Source: Pseudomonadota bacterium (lineage in GTDB: Bacteria > Pseudomonadota > Alphaproteobacteria > Rhizobiales > Xanthobacteraceae). From it: a stretch of DNA of 13,890 nt. The stretch spans positions 1 to 13,890 of the forward strand of contig JAEWJH010000115.1 in assembly GCA_023386635.1 (NCBI GenBank), given 5' to 3'. The notes under the pieces were generated by a model. The model saw nothing but the letters and a program-made list of their open reading frames with translations, did not search any database and had not been told where the DNA came from. Position numbers and translations under genes: made by a program. Below, one piece after another: positions 6,327-13,890 of the stretch. Each line of letters opens with the position of its first letter. The first letter of the stretch is position 1.

Positions 6327-6986
6327 ATGGGCCAGATTTTTTCCCCGGCGGCCGATACTTGGATTCGCCTGTTTCTGGTCACCGGCGTGTCCCTCGCGGC
6401 CGGGAGCATCGTATTCGCAGTAGGCCTCGCCCGGTCCGACTGGGTCACCGGCGCGAATATCCATCCGCCCGCCCAGCCCGTGCCGTTCAGCCATCGTCAT
6501 CACGCCGGCGAACTCGGCATCGATTGCCGTTATTGCCACACCTCCGTCGCGGAAAGCCCTCGGGCCGGGCTGCCACCGACACACACCTGCATGACCTGCC
6601 ATTCGCAGGTGTGGACCGGCGCGCCCATGCTCGCTCCGGTCCGCGCAAGCCTTGCAGAGAACAAGTCGCTGAAGTGGCTGCGCGTGGCCGTGCTGCCGGA
6701 ATATGTTTTCTTCCGGCACGACATCCACATCAGCAAGGGAGTCGGCTGCGTCGAGTGCCACGGGCGCGTCGACCAGATGGCGCTGACGTTCCGCGCCAAG
6801 CCGCTGACCATGCAGTTCTGCCTCGATTGCCACCGCAATCCGGCGCCGCATCTGCGGCCGAGGGATCAGATCACCAATATGACCTGGAAACCGACCGACG
6901 ACCGCGCCGAACTCGGCCACGCGCTGATGCGCGATTACGGCATCGCACCCGAGCGCCTCACCCATTGCTATGTGTGCCACCGATGA
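6327..6986 (+). CDS. actA: Alternative complex III subunit ActA, pentaheme cytochrome c
   Basis: Membrane-anchored periplasmic cytochrome of 219 residues. One N-terminal helix (about 11-35) acts as signal anchor. Five CxxCH heme sites follow: CRYCH 67-71, CMTCH 88-92, CVECH 141-145, CLDCH 165-169 and CYVCH 214-218, the last one residue from the C terminus. Extra histidines in the PFSHRHHAG segment and FFRHDIH are likely distal ligands. Five hemes match the ActA of characterised ACIII enzymes. The heme wire carries electrons from the ActB iron-sulfur clusters toward ActE or the oxidase. The start at 6327 is chosen over an upstream in-frame TTG (6246) because of the GTGAGG ribosome site and the typical MGQIF start. 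Its stop overlaps the actB start (ATGA). It is the first gene of the six-gene ACIII operon. Confidence 0.95.
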   Translation: MGQIFSPAADTWIRLFLVTGVSLAAGSIVFAVGLARSDWVTGANIHPPAQPVPFSHRHHAGELGIDCRYCHTSVAESPRAGLPPTHTCMTCHSQVWTGAPMLAPVRASLAENKSLKWLRVAVLPEYVFFRHDIHISKGVGCVECHGRVDQMALTFRAKPLTMQFCLDCHRNPAPHLRPRDQITNMTWKPTDDRAELGHALMRDYGIAPERLTHCYVCHR

Positions 6987-9925
6987 CGCACGCGCACGAC
7001 ATCACCCCCCAAGCGGCGCCACGGTTCGATCTGGCGCGTGCACGCGAGGCCGCCAGCGGCGGCGGCGTGCAGTTCTGGACAAGTCTCGAAGAACTGATCG
7101 ACCAGCAAGGGTTCCGAGCTTGGCTCGCCGCCGAGTTTCCATCGGCCGCGCCGCTGTTCGACGGCAGCAGCCGTCGCAAGTTTCTCAAGCTAATGGGCGC
7201 ATCGCTGCTGCTCGCCGGGCTGACCGGATGTCAGGATGAGGCCGCGAACCATGCGCTGCCTTACGTGAACCAGCCGGAATATGAAGTGCCGGGCGTTCCG
7301 CGCCACTACGCCACGGCGCTGACCTTTGAAGGCTATGTGCAACCGGTGATCGCCAAGACCATCGCCGGGCGGCCGATCAAGCTTGACGGCCACCCGGATC
7401 ATCCCGCCACGCGCGGGGTCAGCGACGTTTTCATGCAGGCCGCGCTGTTCGGACTCTATGATCCCGAACGGTCCAAGAGCCCGACGCGCGACGGGCTTCC
7501 CGTGACATGGAATATCGTCGATCGGACACTGGCGGATCTGCGTAAGCGCTGGAACGATCGCCGCGGCGAAGGACTGCGCCTTCTCACCGGGCCGACCACC
7601 TCGCCGACCATGATCCGGCAGATGCAGGCGTTGGCGGCGCTCTATCCGCAGATGCGCTGGCATCGTCACGCACCGGCGATGCCGCGACAGCGGCCAGCCG
7701 CGTTGATGCAGGCATTCGGCCGGCCGGTCGCGGCCCATCTCCGGCTCGAGCGTTGCGCTGCGATCGTGAGCATCGATGATGATTTCCTCGGCCCCGGGCC
7801 GCATCAGGCGATGCAGGCGCGTGCCTGGTCGGCGCGGCGGGGCGAGGCAATGCCCGGACAGGATCGCAGCCGCCTGCATGTCGCCGAGACTGTCCCATCT
7901 CTCACCGGGATTGCAGCCTCCTCGCGCCTGCCGTGCGGCCCACCCCGCCTCGGCGCGCTGGTCCGGGCGCTGGGTGCGACGTTCTCCCTCGCCGGCTGGA
8001 CCATGCCGGATCTGTCGGCGAGCGAACGCCGCTGGCTCGATCGCGCGGTCGGCGATCTGCGCGACCATCGCGGCCAGTCGCTTCTGACCGTCGGCGCCCA
8101 TCTGGAACCGACATGGCAAGCCGCCGCTGTTGCCATCAACGACGCGCTCGGCAATAGCGGCCAAACCGTATGGTACAGCGAACCGGTGCTGCCGCAGCCC
8201 CCCGACACGGAAACCCTCGACGCCCTCGCCAACGACGTCGCCGGAGGTCAGGTCGATACCCTGATCGTCATCGACTGCAATCCATCCTATACGCGGCCCG
8301 ATGTGTTCGACGACATGGCGATGCTCGGCCGCGTTCCGCACCGGTTGCATGTCGGCCTGCATGCCGACGAAACTGCGATGCGGTCGCAATGGCATCTGCC
8401 GCTGTCACATGTGCTGGAAAGCTGGAGTGACGGACGCGCAGTCGACGGCACGGTCTCAATCATCCAGCCGGTCGTGTCGCCGCTTTACGCGACCCGCAGT
8501 CTGCATCAACTGCTCGACATGTTGGCCGGCCCGCAGGAAGCCGCGACCGACGCCGCGGTGCGCACCACCTGGCGGCAACGTCTCGCCGACGCGTTCAACG
8601 ATCGGTGGACCAAGGCCTTGCACACCGGCTGGATCGATGACGAGCCGCTAGCGCCGCTTGCCCTGAAAGCAAACCGGCCGTCTGCGCCCCCGCCATCCGA
8701 CGCCGATCCATCCCTGCACATCGTCTTTCGCCCCGATCCGACGGTCTGGGACGGACGATTCGCCAATGTCGCATGGCTGCAGGAACTGCCGAAGCCGATC
8801 AGCAAGCTCACCTGGGACAATGTCGTTGCCGTCAGCCCGACGTTCGCAGGCGAGCACGCGCTGTCGAACGGCGATTTGGTCGAGATCACCCTCGGCGAGC
8901 GCAAGGTCCAGGGTCCGGTCTGGATCGTGCCCGGCCAGGCGCCCGACACCGTGGCGCTGACATTCGGCTACGGCCGCCGCAGCGGCGGCGAGATTGCAAA
9001 GAGCGGTGGCTACGATGCATATGCGATCCGCGCCAGTGATGACATCTGGCATGCGCCCGGCACGATCGCGAGGATCGACGGTGAGTATCAGCTGGCGACC
9101 ACGCAGCAGCACCACCGCATGGACGGATTCGATTTCGTCCGCGAAGTGACCGTCGCACATTCCACGACGCCGAAGCCGAAGGACACAGCGACGCTCTATC
9201 CGGAATGGCCGTCGGGCGACCATGCCTGGGCCATGGTTATCGATCTCGATCGGTGCATCGGCTGCAACGCCTGCATCGCCGCCTGCAATGTCGAGAACAA
9301 CGTGCCGGTGGTCGGCAAGGATCAGGTAGCGCGCGGTCGCGAGATGCTGTGGTTGCGCGTCGATCGCTATTACAATGGCGACGTCGCCAATCCGCGCAGC
9401 TCATTCCAGCCGGTGCCTTGCATGCATTGCGAGAAGGCGCCCTGCGAAATGGGTTGTCCAGTTCATGCGACAGTGCATTCTCCGGACGGCATCAATCAGA
9501 TGGTCTACAACCGCTGTATCGGGACCCGCACCTGTTCCAGTTATTGCCCCTACAAAGTGCGCCGCTTCAACTGGTACGATTACCGTGACACCACCGAGGC
9601 CGGACAGGCCGCGAAGAATCCCGACGTATCTGTGCGCTCGCGCGGCGTCATGGAGAAGTGTACCTATTGTACGCAGCGGATCCAAGCGGCGCGGGTCGAC
9701 GCCGACAAGAACAACCGGCCGCTGCGCCGGGACGAAGTCGTCACCGCCTGCCAGCAAGCGTGCCCGACCCAGGCAATTACCTTTGGCGATCTGAATGACA
9801 AGGAATCGGCCGTCTCTAAACTGCGCCGCAGCGGCCGCCATTACGCCCTGCTGGAAGAGCTCGGGACCCGGCCGCGCACGACCTACCTCGCCCGCTGGAA
9901 CGATAGCGACGGAGACGTGTCGTGA
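6983..9925 (+). CDS. actB: Alternative complex III subunit ActB, iron-sulfur protein with molybdopterin-oxidoreductase-like domain
   Basis: A 980-residue subunit resembling a fusion of a molybdopterin oxidoreductase fold and a ferredoxin-type PsrB/HybA subunit. Near the N terminus lies a twin-arginine motif, RRKFLKLMG (64-72), followed by a hydrophobic stretch and LAGLTGC with C83, which suggests Tat export and possible lipid attachment. Residues of about 95-720 form the oxidoreductase-like part, which in studied ACIII enzymes lacks the cofactor. The C-terminal part has Cys at 758, 761, 764, 768; 813, 816, 821, 825; 845, 851, 855; 893, 896; and 923, 927. These fifteen are the number expected for three [4Fe-4S] clusters and one [3Fe-4S]. 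It receives electrons from quinol oxidised at ActC and passes them to heme. The frame is open upstream through actA, but MTHAHDI at the ATGA overlap is the sensible start. It overlaps actC by GTGA. Confidence 0.95.
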   Translation: MTHAHDITPQAAPRFDLARAREAASGGGVQFWTSLEELIDQQGFRAWLAAEFPSAAPLFDGSSRRKFLKLMGASLLLAGLTGCQDEAANHALPYVNQPEYEVPGVPRHYATALTFEGYVQPVIAKTIAGRPIKLDGHPDHPATRGVSDVFMQAALFGLYDPERSKSPTRDGLPVTWNIVDRTLADLRKRWNDRRGEGLRLLTGPTTSPTMIRQMQALAALYPQMRWHRHAPAMPRQRPAALMQAFGRPVAAHLRLERCAAIVSIDDDFLGPGPHQAMQARAWSARRGEAMPGQDRSRLHVAETVPSLTGIAASSRLPCGPPRLGALVRALGATFSLAGWTMPDLSASERRWLDRAVGDLRDHRGQSLLTVGAHLEPTWQAAAVAINDALGNSGQTVWYSEPVLPQPPDTETLDALANDVAGGQVDTLIVIDCNPSYTRPDVFDDMAMLGRVPHRLHVGLHADETAMRSQWHLPLSHVLESWSDGRAVDGTVSIIQPVVSPLYATRSLHQLLDMLAGPQEAATDAAVRTTWRQRLADAFNDRWTKALHTGWIDDEPLAPLALKANRPSAPPPSDADPSLHIVFRPDPTVWDGRFANVAWLQELPKPISKLTWDNVVAVSPTFAGEHALSNGDLVEITLGERKVQGPVWIVPGQAPDTVALTFGYGRRSGGEIAKSGGYDAYAIRASDDIWHAPGTIARIDGEYQLATTQQHHRMDGFDFVREVTVAHSTTPKPKDTATLYPEWPSGDHAWAMVIDLDRCIGCNACIAACNVENNVPVVGKDQVARGREMLWLRVDRYYNGDVANPRSSFQPVPCMHCEKAPCEMGCPVHATVHSPDGINQMVYNRCIGTRTCSSYCPYKVRRFNWYDYRDTTEAGQAAKNPDVSVRSRGVMEKCTYCTQRIQAARVDADKNNRPLRRDEVVTACQQACPTQAITFGDLNDKESAVSKLRRSGRHYALLEELGTRPRTTYLARWNDSDGDVS

Positions 9926-11322
9926 CCACATCGCCCGACACCAAACCGATCCTACCGCCCGACCAAAACTACGGCGACGTCACCGATCAGCTCGCCGGGA
10001 TTCCGCTACATTTTCCGACGCGGCGACGCTGGCTGATCGCCCTCGGCATCGCCTCGCTTCTGCTCGGTCTGCTGTTCGTCAGCGCAGTCGTGCTGTTCTC
10101 CACCGGTGTCGGCATCTGGGGTTTGAACATTCCCGTCAACTGGGCTTTCGCCATCCATAATTATGTGTGGTGGCTCGGCATCGGCCACGCCGGCACGCTG
10201 ATCTCGGCGCTGCTGCTGCTGCTGGGCCGCGACTGGCGCAATTCACTCAACCGCTTCGCCGAAACCATGACGCTGTTCGCCGTGATGTGCGCTGGCATTT
10301 ATCCGATCCTGCATCTCGGCCGACCGTGGTTTTTCTACTGGATGTTTCCTTATCCGGCGACCATGCAAGTGTGGCCGCAATTCCGCAGCCCACTCGAATG
10401 GGATATCTGGGCGGTGCTGACCTATCTCACCGTGTCGATCGTGTTCTGGTACATCGGCCTCGTGCCGGATCTCGCCGCGGCGCGCGACCGTGCCCAACGG
10501 CGACGCTGGCAGGTGTTCTTCGGCGTCTTGTCGCTTGGCTGGCGTGGCTCGGCCGTCCACTGGATGCGCTGGAACCAAGCCTATCGGCTGCTAGCAGGGC
10601 TCGCCGTACCCCTGGTCGTCTCCGTACACAGTGAGGTCTCACTGCTGTTTGCGGCCGGCACCATTCCGGGCTGGCATTCAACGATCTTCCCGCCCTACTT
10701 CGTACTCGGGGCCGCGTTCTCCGGCTTCGCCGTGGTGTCGATGATCGCCATCGTTTTGCGGTCGCTGTTCCATCTGCAGAATCTCGTCACCGACGACCAT
10801 CTCGACGTCCTGGGCAAGGTTCTCCTCGCGACCGGGCTGATGACCGCTTACGGCTATGTGTTCGAGATTTTCGACGCGCTCTATTCCGGCAACGCCCACG
10901 AACTGCAAACGCTGAGCGATCGCTTCACCGGTCAGTACGGATGGAGCTATTGGGGCGCGATCTTCTTTAATTTCGTCGCTCTGCAGCCCCTGTGGTGGAA
11001 GGCCGTTCGGCGCTCGTCCTGGATGCTGTTCGCGATTTCCCTCAGCGTCGTCATTGGCATGTGGCTCGAGCGCTACATGATCCTGGTCACCAGCCTCTAT
11101 CGCGATTTCCTGGTATCGGCCTGGGGCGAATATCACGCAACGTTCTGGGATTGGGCGACGTTCGCCGGCACCATCGGCCTGTTCTTCGTTCCGTTCCTGC
11201 TGCTGATCCGTCTGCTGCCTGTCATCTCGATCTTCGAGACCAAGGAGGTGCTGCACGAAGAGCGCAACGACAAGCGCGCGGCGCGTCCTCTGCGAACGGA
11301 GGCCGCCCATGGCCGGGCCTGA
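9922..11322 (+). CDS. actC: Alternative complex III subunit ActC, NrfD-like quinol-oxidising membrane protein
   Basis: A 466-residue polytopic membrane protein of the NrfD/PsrC family that holds the quinol site next to ActB. Family marks are HNYVWWLGIGHAGTLISALL with H89, HLGRPWFFYWMFPYP, FRSPLEWD with D161, and IPGWHSTIFPPYFVLGAAFSG. An acidic residue lies at E238 in SVHSEVSLLFA. As I recall, the usual form is SVHSIVSFDFA with Asp four residues later; here that position is Leu 242, so the putative proton-path carboxylate appears moved by one helix turn. The start codon is GTG, overlapping the actB stop (GTGA), with GGAG seven bases upstream. The C terminus ends in a charged cytoplasmic tail and overlaps actD by 14 bases. 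Expected role: menaquinol or ubiquinol oxidation and possibly proton translocation. Confidence 0.93.
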   Translation: MTTSPDTKPILPPDQNYGDVTDQLAGIPLHFPTRRRWLIALGIASLLLGLLFVSAVVLFSTGVGIWGLNIPVNWAFAIHNYVWWLGIGHAGTLISALLLLLGRDWRNSLNRFAETMTLFAVMCAGIYPILHLGRPWFFYWMFPYPATMQVWPQFRSPLEWDIWAVLTYLTVSIVFWYIGLVPDLAAARDRAQRRRWQVFFGVLSLGWRGSAVHWMRWNQAYRLLAGLAVPLVVSVHSEVSLLFAAGTIPGWHSTIFPPYFVLGAAFSGFAVVSMIAIVLRSLFHLQNLVTDDHLDVLGKVLLATGLMTAYGYVFEIFDALYSGNAHELQTLSDRFTGQYGWSYWGAIFFNFVALQPLWWKAVRRSSWMLFAISLSVVIGMWLERYMILVTSLYRDFLVSAWGEYHATFWDWATFAGTIGLFFVPFLLLIRLLPVISIFETKEVLHEERNDKRAARPLRTEAAHGRA

Positions 11323-11842
11323 GCTTTATGGCGCGCTGGCGCAATTCGAAACGCCCGAGGCGCTGCTCGCCGCGGCGAAGGCCGCACGGCAGGAAGGCTA
11401 TCGCCAGCTCGACGCCTTCACGCCGTTCCCGGTGCATGAACTCAACGCGGTGCTGCGCTTGCGCGACCGGCGCGTGCTCTGGCTCGGTCTCATAGGCGGC
11501 GCTTTCGGCTTTGCTGTCGCGCTGGCGATGGAGATGTTCACCAACTACGACTACCCGATCAATGTCGGCGGACGCCCGCTTTATGCCCTGTCGGCTTTCG
11601 CGGTCGTTGCCTTCGAACTCACTGTGCTGTTCGCGGCGCTGTTTCCCGCGTTCGGCATGCTCGCCCTCAACGGGTTGCCCCGGCTTAGTCATCCGGTTTT
11701 TGGGGCGGGATCCTTCCACCGTGCCTCTCGCAACCGGTTCTTCCTCTGCGTGCTGGCCGACGATGTGCAATTCGACGAGAAGGGCACCGTTCATTTCCTC
11801 AAAGGTCTCGCGCCGATTTCGGTCGAGTTGGTGCAGTCATGA
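11309..11842 (+). CDS. actD: Alternative complex III subunit ActD (DUF3341)
   Basis: A 177-residue membrane protein. An N-terminal cytoplasmic domain starts with a ferredoxin-like part (LYGALAQFETPEALLAAAKA) and contains the family signature DAFTPFPVHELNAVLRLR. Two helices follow (about 55-75 and 94-122) with YPINVGGRPLYALSAF between them, another strongly conserved DUF3341 block, then LALNGLPRLSHPVF and a cytoplasmic tail. It carries no cofactor and is a structural subunit of ACIII located next to ActC and ActF. GGAGG at 11298-11302 precedes the ATG by six bases, inside the end of actC. The stop overlaps actE by ATGA. Length is ordinary for the family. Confidence 0.93.
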   Translation: MAGPELYGALAQFETPEALLAAAKAARQEGYRQLDAFTPFPVHELNAVLRLRDRRVLWLGLIGGAFGFAVALAMEMFTNYDYPINVGGRPLYALSAFAVVAFELTVLFAALFPAFGMLALNGLPRLSHPVFGAGSFHRASRNRFFLCVLADDVQFDEKGTVHFLKGLAPISVELVQS

Positions 11843-12387
11843 GACGGGGCACCACGCTCATCGTCAAACTTGCATTGTTGCTGTTGGCAGGCTGCACCCG
11901 GTCGGATATGGATTCCCAGCCCAAATACAACGAATACAAGCAAGGCGCGCTATTCGAGGATGGAAAGGTGCTGCAATCCTCACCGCCCGGAACGGTGGCG
12001 CGCGAAGACGCAGCGCTTGCACAGGAAGCCAGCAACAAGCCCGCGGTCACCGCGGCGTTGTTAGCCCGCGGGCAGGATATGTTTAATACATTCTGCTCGC
12101 CCTGCCATGACCGCACCGGCAGCGGCAACGGCATGGTGGTTCAGCGCGGCATGCCCCACCCGCCGAGCTTTCACGAGCCGCGCTTGCGCGCCGCTCCCGA
12201 CACGCATTTCTATGACGTGATCTCGCACGGGTATGGCGCAATGTATTCCTATGCTTCCCGCGTTCATCCACGCGACCGCTGGGCGATCATCGCCTATCTC
12301 CGCGCGCTGCAATTGAGCCAGCATGCGCGGCTGACCGATCTGCCGTCCGACGAACGCGCACGGCTCATGGCGGAGACAAAGCCATGA
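11839..12387 (+). CDS. actE: Alternative complex III subunit ActE, monoheme cytochrome c lipoprotein
   Basis: A 182-residue cytochrome c. The N terminus has Arg-Arg, a hydrophobic core and the lipobox LLAGC, with C19 as the expected lipid-bearing cysteine, so the protein is anchored to the outer face of the inner membrane. The segment QPKYNEYKQGALFEDG is typical of ActE. One heme site is present, CSPCH (86-90). M135 in YGAMYSYASRV is the likely axial ligand; M105 in RGMPHPPSF is the alternative. It collects electrons from the ActA hemes and is a likely exit point to the cytochrome c domain of CoxB. Its start overlaps actD (ATGA) and its stop overlaps actF (ATGA), so translation is probably coupled. 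Confidence 0.93.
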   Translation: MRRGTTLIVKLALLLLAGCTRSDMDSQPKYNEYKQGALFEDGKVLQSSPPGTVAREDAALAQEASNKPAVTAALLARGQDMFNTFCSPCHDRTGSGNGMVVQRGMPHPPSFHEPRLRAAPDTHFYDVISHGYGAMYSYASRVHPRDRWAIIAYLRALQLSQHARLTDLPSDERARLMAETKP

Positions 12388-13454
12388 GCCCGTTGCGCGA
12401 CCGTCTTCTGACTGCTGGCGCGGCGCTCGGAGCAGCCGGCTGTGTCGCCGGGCTAACGATCGATCCCCGCACCATGCTCGCCGCCTATCTGGCGGCTTGG
12501 AACGCGCTCGCGGCGATTCCGGTCGGCGCGTTGGCCGTGCTGCTGGTCACTTACCTTGTGCGGGCCGGCTGGACCCAGGATCTGCACGATCCGCTCGCCG
12601 GCGCGGCGCTCACCCTGCCGGCGGTCGCCATTCTGTTCCTGCCAATCCTGATCGGTGCCGGCATCCTGTTTCCCTGGGCAGATGCGCGGGAGCCGCTCAG
12701 CGGGTTCAAGGCTTCCTATCTCACACACGCTTTCTTCACCGTACGCGCGATCATCTATTTCGCGGTGTGGACCGCGCTCGCGATCGCGGCGACCCGCGCC
12801 TATCGCAACGGCCGCGATACTCGGCCCATCGCCGCCATCGGGCTGATCGTCTGGACGCTGACGGCCTCATGGGCGGGCGTCGACTGGTTCGAATCGATCG
12901 AGCCGCATTTCCATTCGTCGATCTACGGGCTCCTGATCGTGAGTTTTTATCTCGCCGCCGGCTTCGCGTTCGGCCTCGTGATGCTGCTCGGCATTAAGCG
13001 CGGCCAGACCATGAGCAACGGTGCCTATGCCGGCGTGCTGTTCTCGGTGCTGTTGCTGTGGGCCTATCTCCACGCCATGCAGTACATCATCATCTGGGCC
13101 GGCAATATACCCGATGAAGTGATCTGGTATCAGACGCGCATTGCGCATCGCTGGGGCTGGCTGATGACGTCGCTGTTCGTCCTCCAATTCATCATCCCGT
13201 TCTTCCTGCTCCTGTCCGCGCGGTTGCGTGCCAGCAGCCGGTTCCTGCTGGGGCTCGCCGCGCTCACGCTCGCCTGTCGTTATCTGGAAGCGGCGCTGCT
13301 GATCCTGCCGCCGCTTGGCCTGCCGCCGCTGATCATGGCGTTCGGCTTCGTTGCAGCCTTGCTCGCCACGACGTGCGTCTGGCTGCTGGCTTTCATCATC
13401 GTGATCCGCCGTCTACCGGGTCGGACCGCGGTGCGGCTGGCGGCGACCGGCTAA
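12384..13454 (+). CDS. actF: Alternative complex III subunit ActF, integral membrane protein
   Basis: A 356-residue protein with about ten hydrophobic segments, related to ActC but lacking its quinol-site block. Recognisable ActF features are FPWADAREPLSGFKASYLTHAF-like loop residues around 92-113, the central WAGVDWFESIEPHFHSSIYG (a variant of the family 'DWxxSLdPhwfSTIfG') and IPDEVIWYQTR, a loop common in the family. It forms the second membrane domain of ACIII with ActD and may take part in proton movement. Translation starts at ATG overlapping the actE stop. It is the last recognisable ACIII gene; I see no ActG. Its final 42 bases overlap the end of the minus-strand SCO gene, leaving no room for a separate terminator between the convergent genes. 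Confidence 0.92.
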   Translation: MSPLRDRLLTAGAALGAAGCVAGLTIDPRTMLAAYLAAWNALAAIPVGALAVLLVTYLVRAGWTQDLHDPLAGAALTLPAVAILFLPILIGAGILFPWADAREPLSGFKASYLTHAFFTVRAIIYFAVWTALAIAATRAYRNGRDTRPIAAIGLIVWTLTASWAGVDWFESIEPHFHSSIYGLLIVSFYLAAGFAFGLVMLLGIKRGQTMSNGAYAGVLFSVLLLWAYLHAMQYIIIWAGNIPDEVIWYQTRIAHRWGWLMTSLFVLQFIIPFFLLLSARLRASSRFLLGLAALTLACRYLEAALLILPPLGLPPLIMAFGFVAALLATTCVWLLAFIIVIRRLPGRTAVRLAATG

Positions 13455-13890
13455 CATCAAGCCTCCGAGCAGCAACGCAAGCCCGGCAAGGGTCGCCGCG
13501 CCCGTCCCCATCATCAGCCGCGACACCACGAGATTATAGGTACCTTGCGCCGGATCGAAATGCGAACACAGAAGCCGGATGCGATCGGCCGTCGTGCCGA
13601 TCCTGCCGTCGCCGGCTTCCACCAGCGCGAGCCGCAGATCATCGCCGGAGAGACCAATGCTGGTCAGAACGCGCGAGACGGCACCATCGGCTCGCAACAC
13701 ATAGGCGGCGACGGGATGCAGATACTGGTCGTCGGCGGCATCGTAACGATAGCGGTATCCCAGCGCATCGGCGAGCAATCGAACGGTCGCCGCATCGGCG
13801 GTGACGAAACGGGTCGCCGCGTTCAGCGCGGCATCATCGCCGAGATGGTCGCGGCGCTGGATCGCAGCCGCCGCGGCGTCATCCTTGGGA
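13413..13890 (-). CDS. SCO1/SenC-family copper chaperone, C-terminal part, continues past the right edge
   Basis: The minus-strand frame is open from the window edge to TAG at 13415-13413, giving about 158 residues of a longer protein. The segment LLADALGYRYRYDAADDQYLHP followed by VAAYVLRADGAVSRVL and LRLALVEAGDGRIGTTADRI matches the C-terminal half of SCO proteins. The His in QYLHP is the third copper ligand; the CxxxC pair should lie upstream, outside the window. After the SCO fold comes a hydrophobic C-terminal helix (LAGLALLLGGLMLAG) ending in Arg-rich residues, so the domain may be anchored at its C terminus. SCO proteins deliver copper to the CuA site of subunit II and fit well beside a caa3 oxidase. 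A TTG at 13778 is not the true start, since coding similarity continues further upstream. Confidence 0.88.
   Translation of the reverse strand, partial: PKDDAAAAAIQRRDHLGDDAALNAATRFVTADAATVRLLADALGYRYRYDAADDQYLHPVAAYVLRADGAVSRVLTSIGLSGDDLRLALVEAGDGRIGTTADRIRLLCSHFDPAQGTYNLVVSRLMMGTGAATLAGLALLLGGLMLAGRRQPHRGPTR

Noticed and set aside
6204..6980. 258-codon open frame antisense to actA
   Set aside because: It lies opposite the pentaheme cytochrome and would cross the divergent promoter region; no domain is recognisable.
6290..6982. Upstream extension of the actB frame, open for 231 codons through actA
   Set aside because: The extension is Arg/Pro-rich, has no family similarity and lies on top of the clear five-heme reading of actA. 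It is a by-product of high GC. MTHAHDI at 6983 is the natural ActB start.
7190..8395. 401-codon open frame antisense to actB
   Set aside because: Composition and lack of motifs mark it as the shadow of a GC-rich codon pattern; the sense strand carries the conserved ActB reading.

Overview
The window carries a complete respiratory gene cluster. It encodes an alternative complex III (ACIII, actABCDEF, plus strand, 6327-13454) next to and divergent from a caa3-type, A2-class heme-copper cytochrome c oxidase (coxB-coxA-coxC-coxD, minus strand, 5720-2232). The start of a SCO-type copper chaperone gene lies beyond the right edge. High GC, proteobacterial protein sequences and a fragment of an alphaproteobacterial-looking tRNA-Gly(GCC) point to an alphaproteobacterium, probably of the Bradyrhizobium/Rhodopseudomonas/Afipia group. 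That placement is an inference; no species is recognised.

Layout. Positions 1-1500 hold no gene I can recognise: only short, out-of-frame, protein-like scraps, as in decayed DNA. Positions 1523-1653 are a dense block of structure: a perfect 17-bp palindrome of the GntR/FadR operator type, two strong hairpins, and the 3' portion of a tRNA-Gly(GCC) gene on the minus strand without a recognisable 5' half. A terminator-like hairpin follows at 1759-1786. At 1886-2202 is a truncated, frameshifted C-terminal remnant of a LysR regulator, ending about 30 bases from coxD. These parts together look like an old integration or rearrangement junction beside the respiratory cluster.

Minus strand, in transcription order: a small membrane-anchored protein of unknown function (to 5736), coxB with a C-terminal cytochrome c domain, coxA, coxC and coxD, with gaps or overlaps small enough for one operon. 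Plus strand: actA (pentaheme cytochrome), actB (Tat-type iron-sulfur protein), actC (NrfD-like membrane protein), actD (DUF3341), actE (cytochrome c lipoprotein) and actF (membrane protein). Each gene of this series overlaps the next by 4 or 14 bases. The SCO gene reads in from the right on the minus strand and overlaps the end of actF tail to tail.

Working model, from family knowledge: ACIII oxidises membrane quinol and passes electrons through ActB/ActA/ActE hemes to the cytochrome c domain and CuA centre of CoxB. From there they reach the heme/CuB site of CoxA, where oxygen is reduced to water. SCO helps to load CuA. ACIII and caa3 oxidase are known to associate in other bacteria, and the divergent arrangement here fits co-expression. 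The core system is a known type. The less described parts are the small linker protein, an apparent shift of an acidic residue in ActC, and the tRNA-fragment junction.
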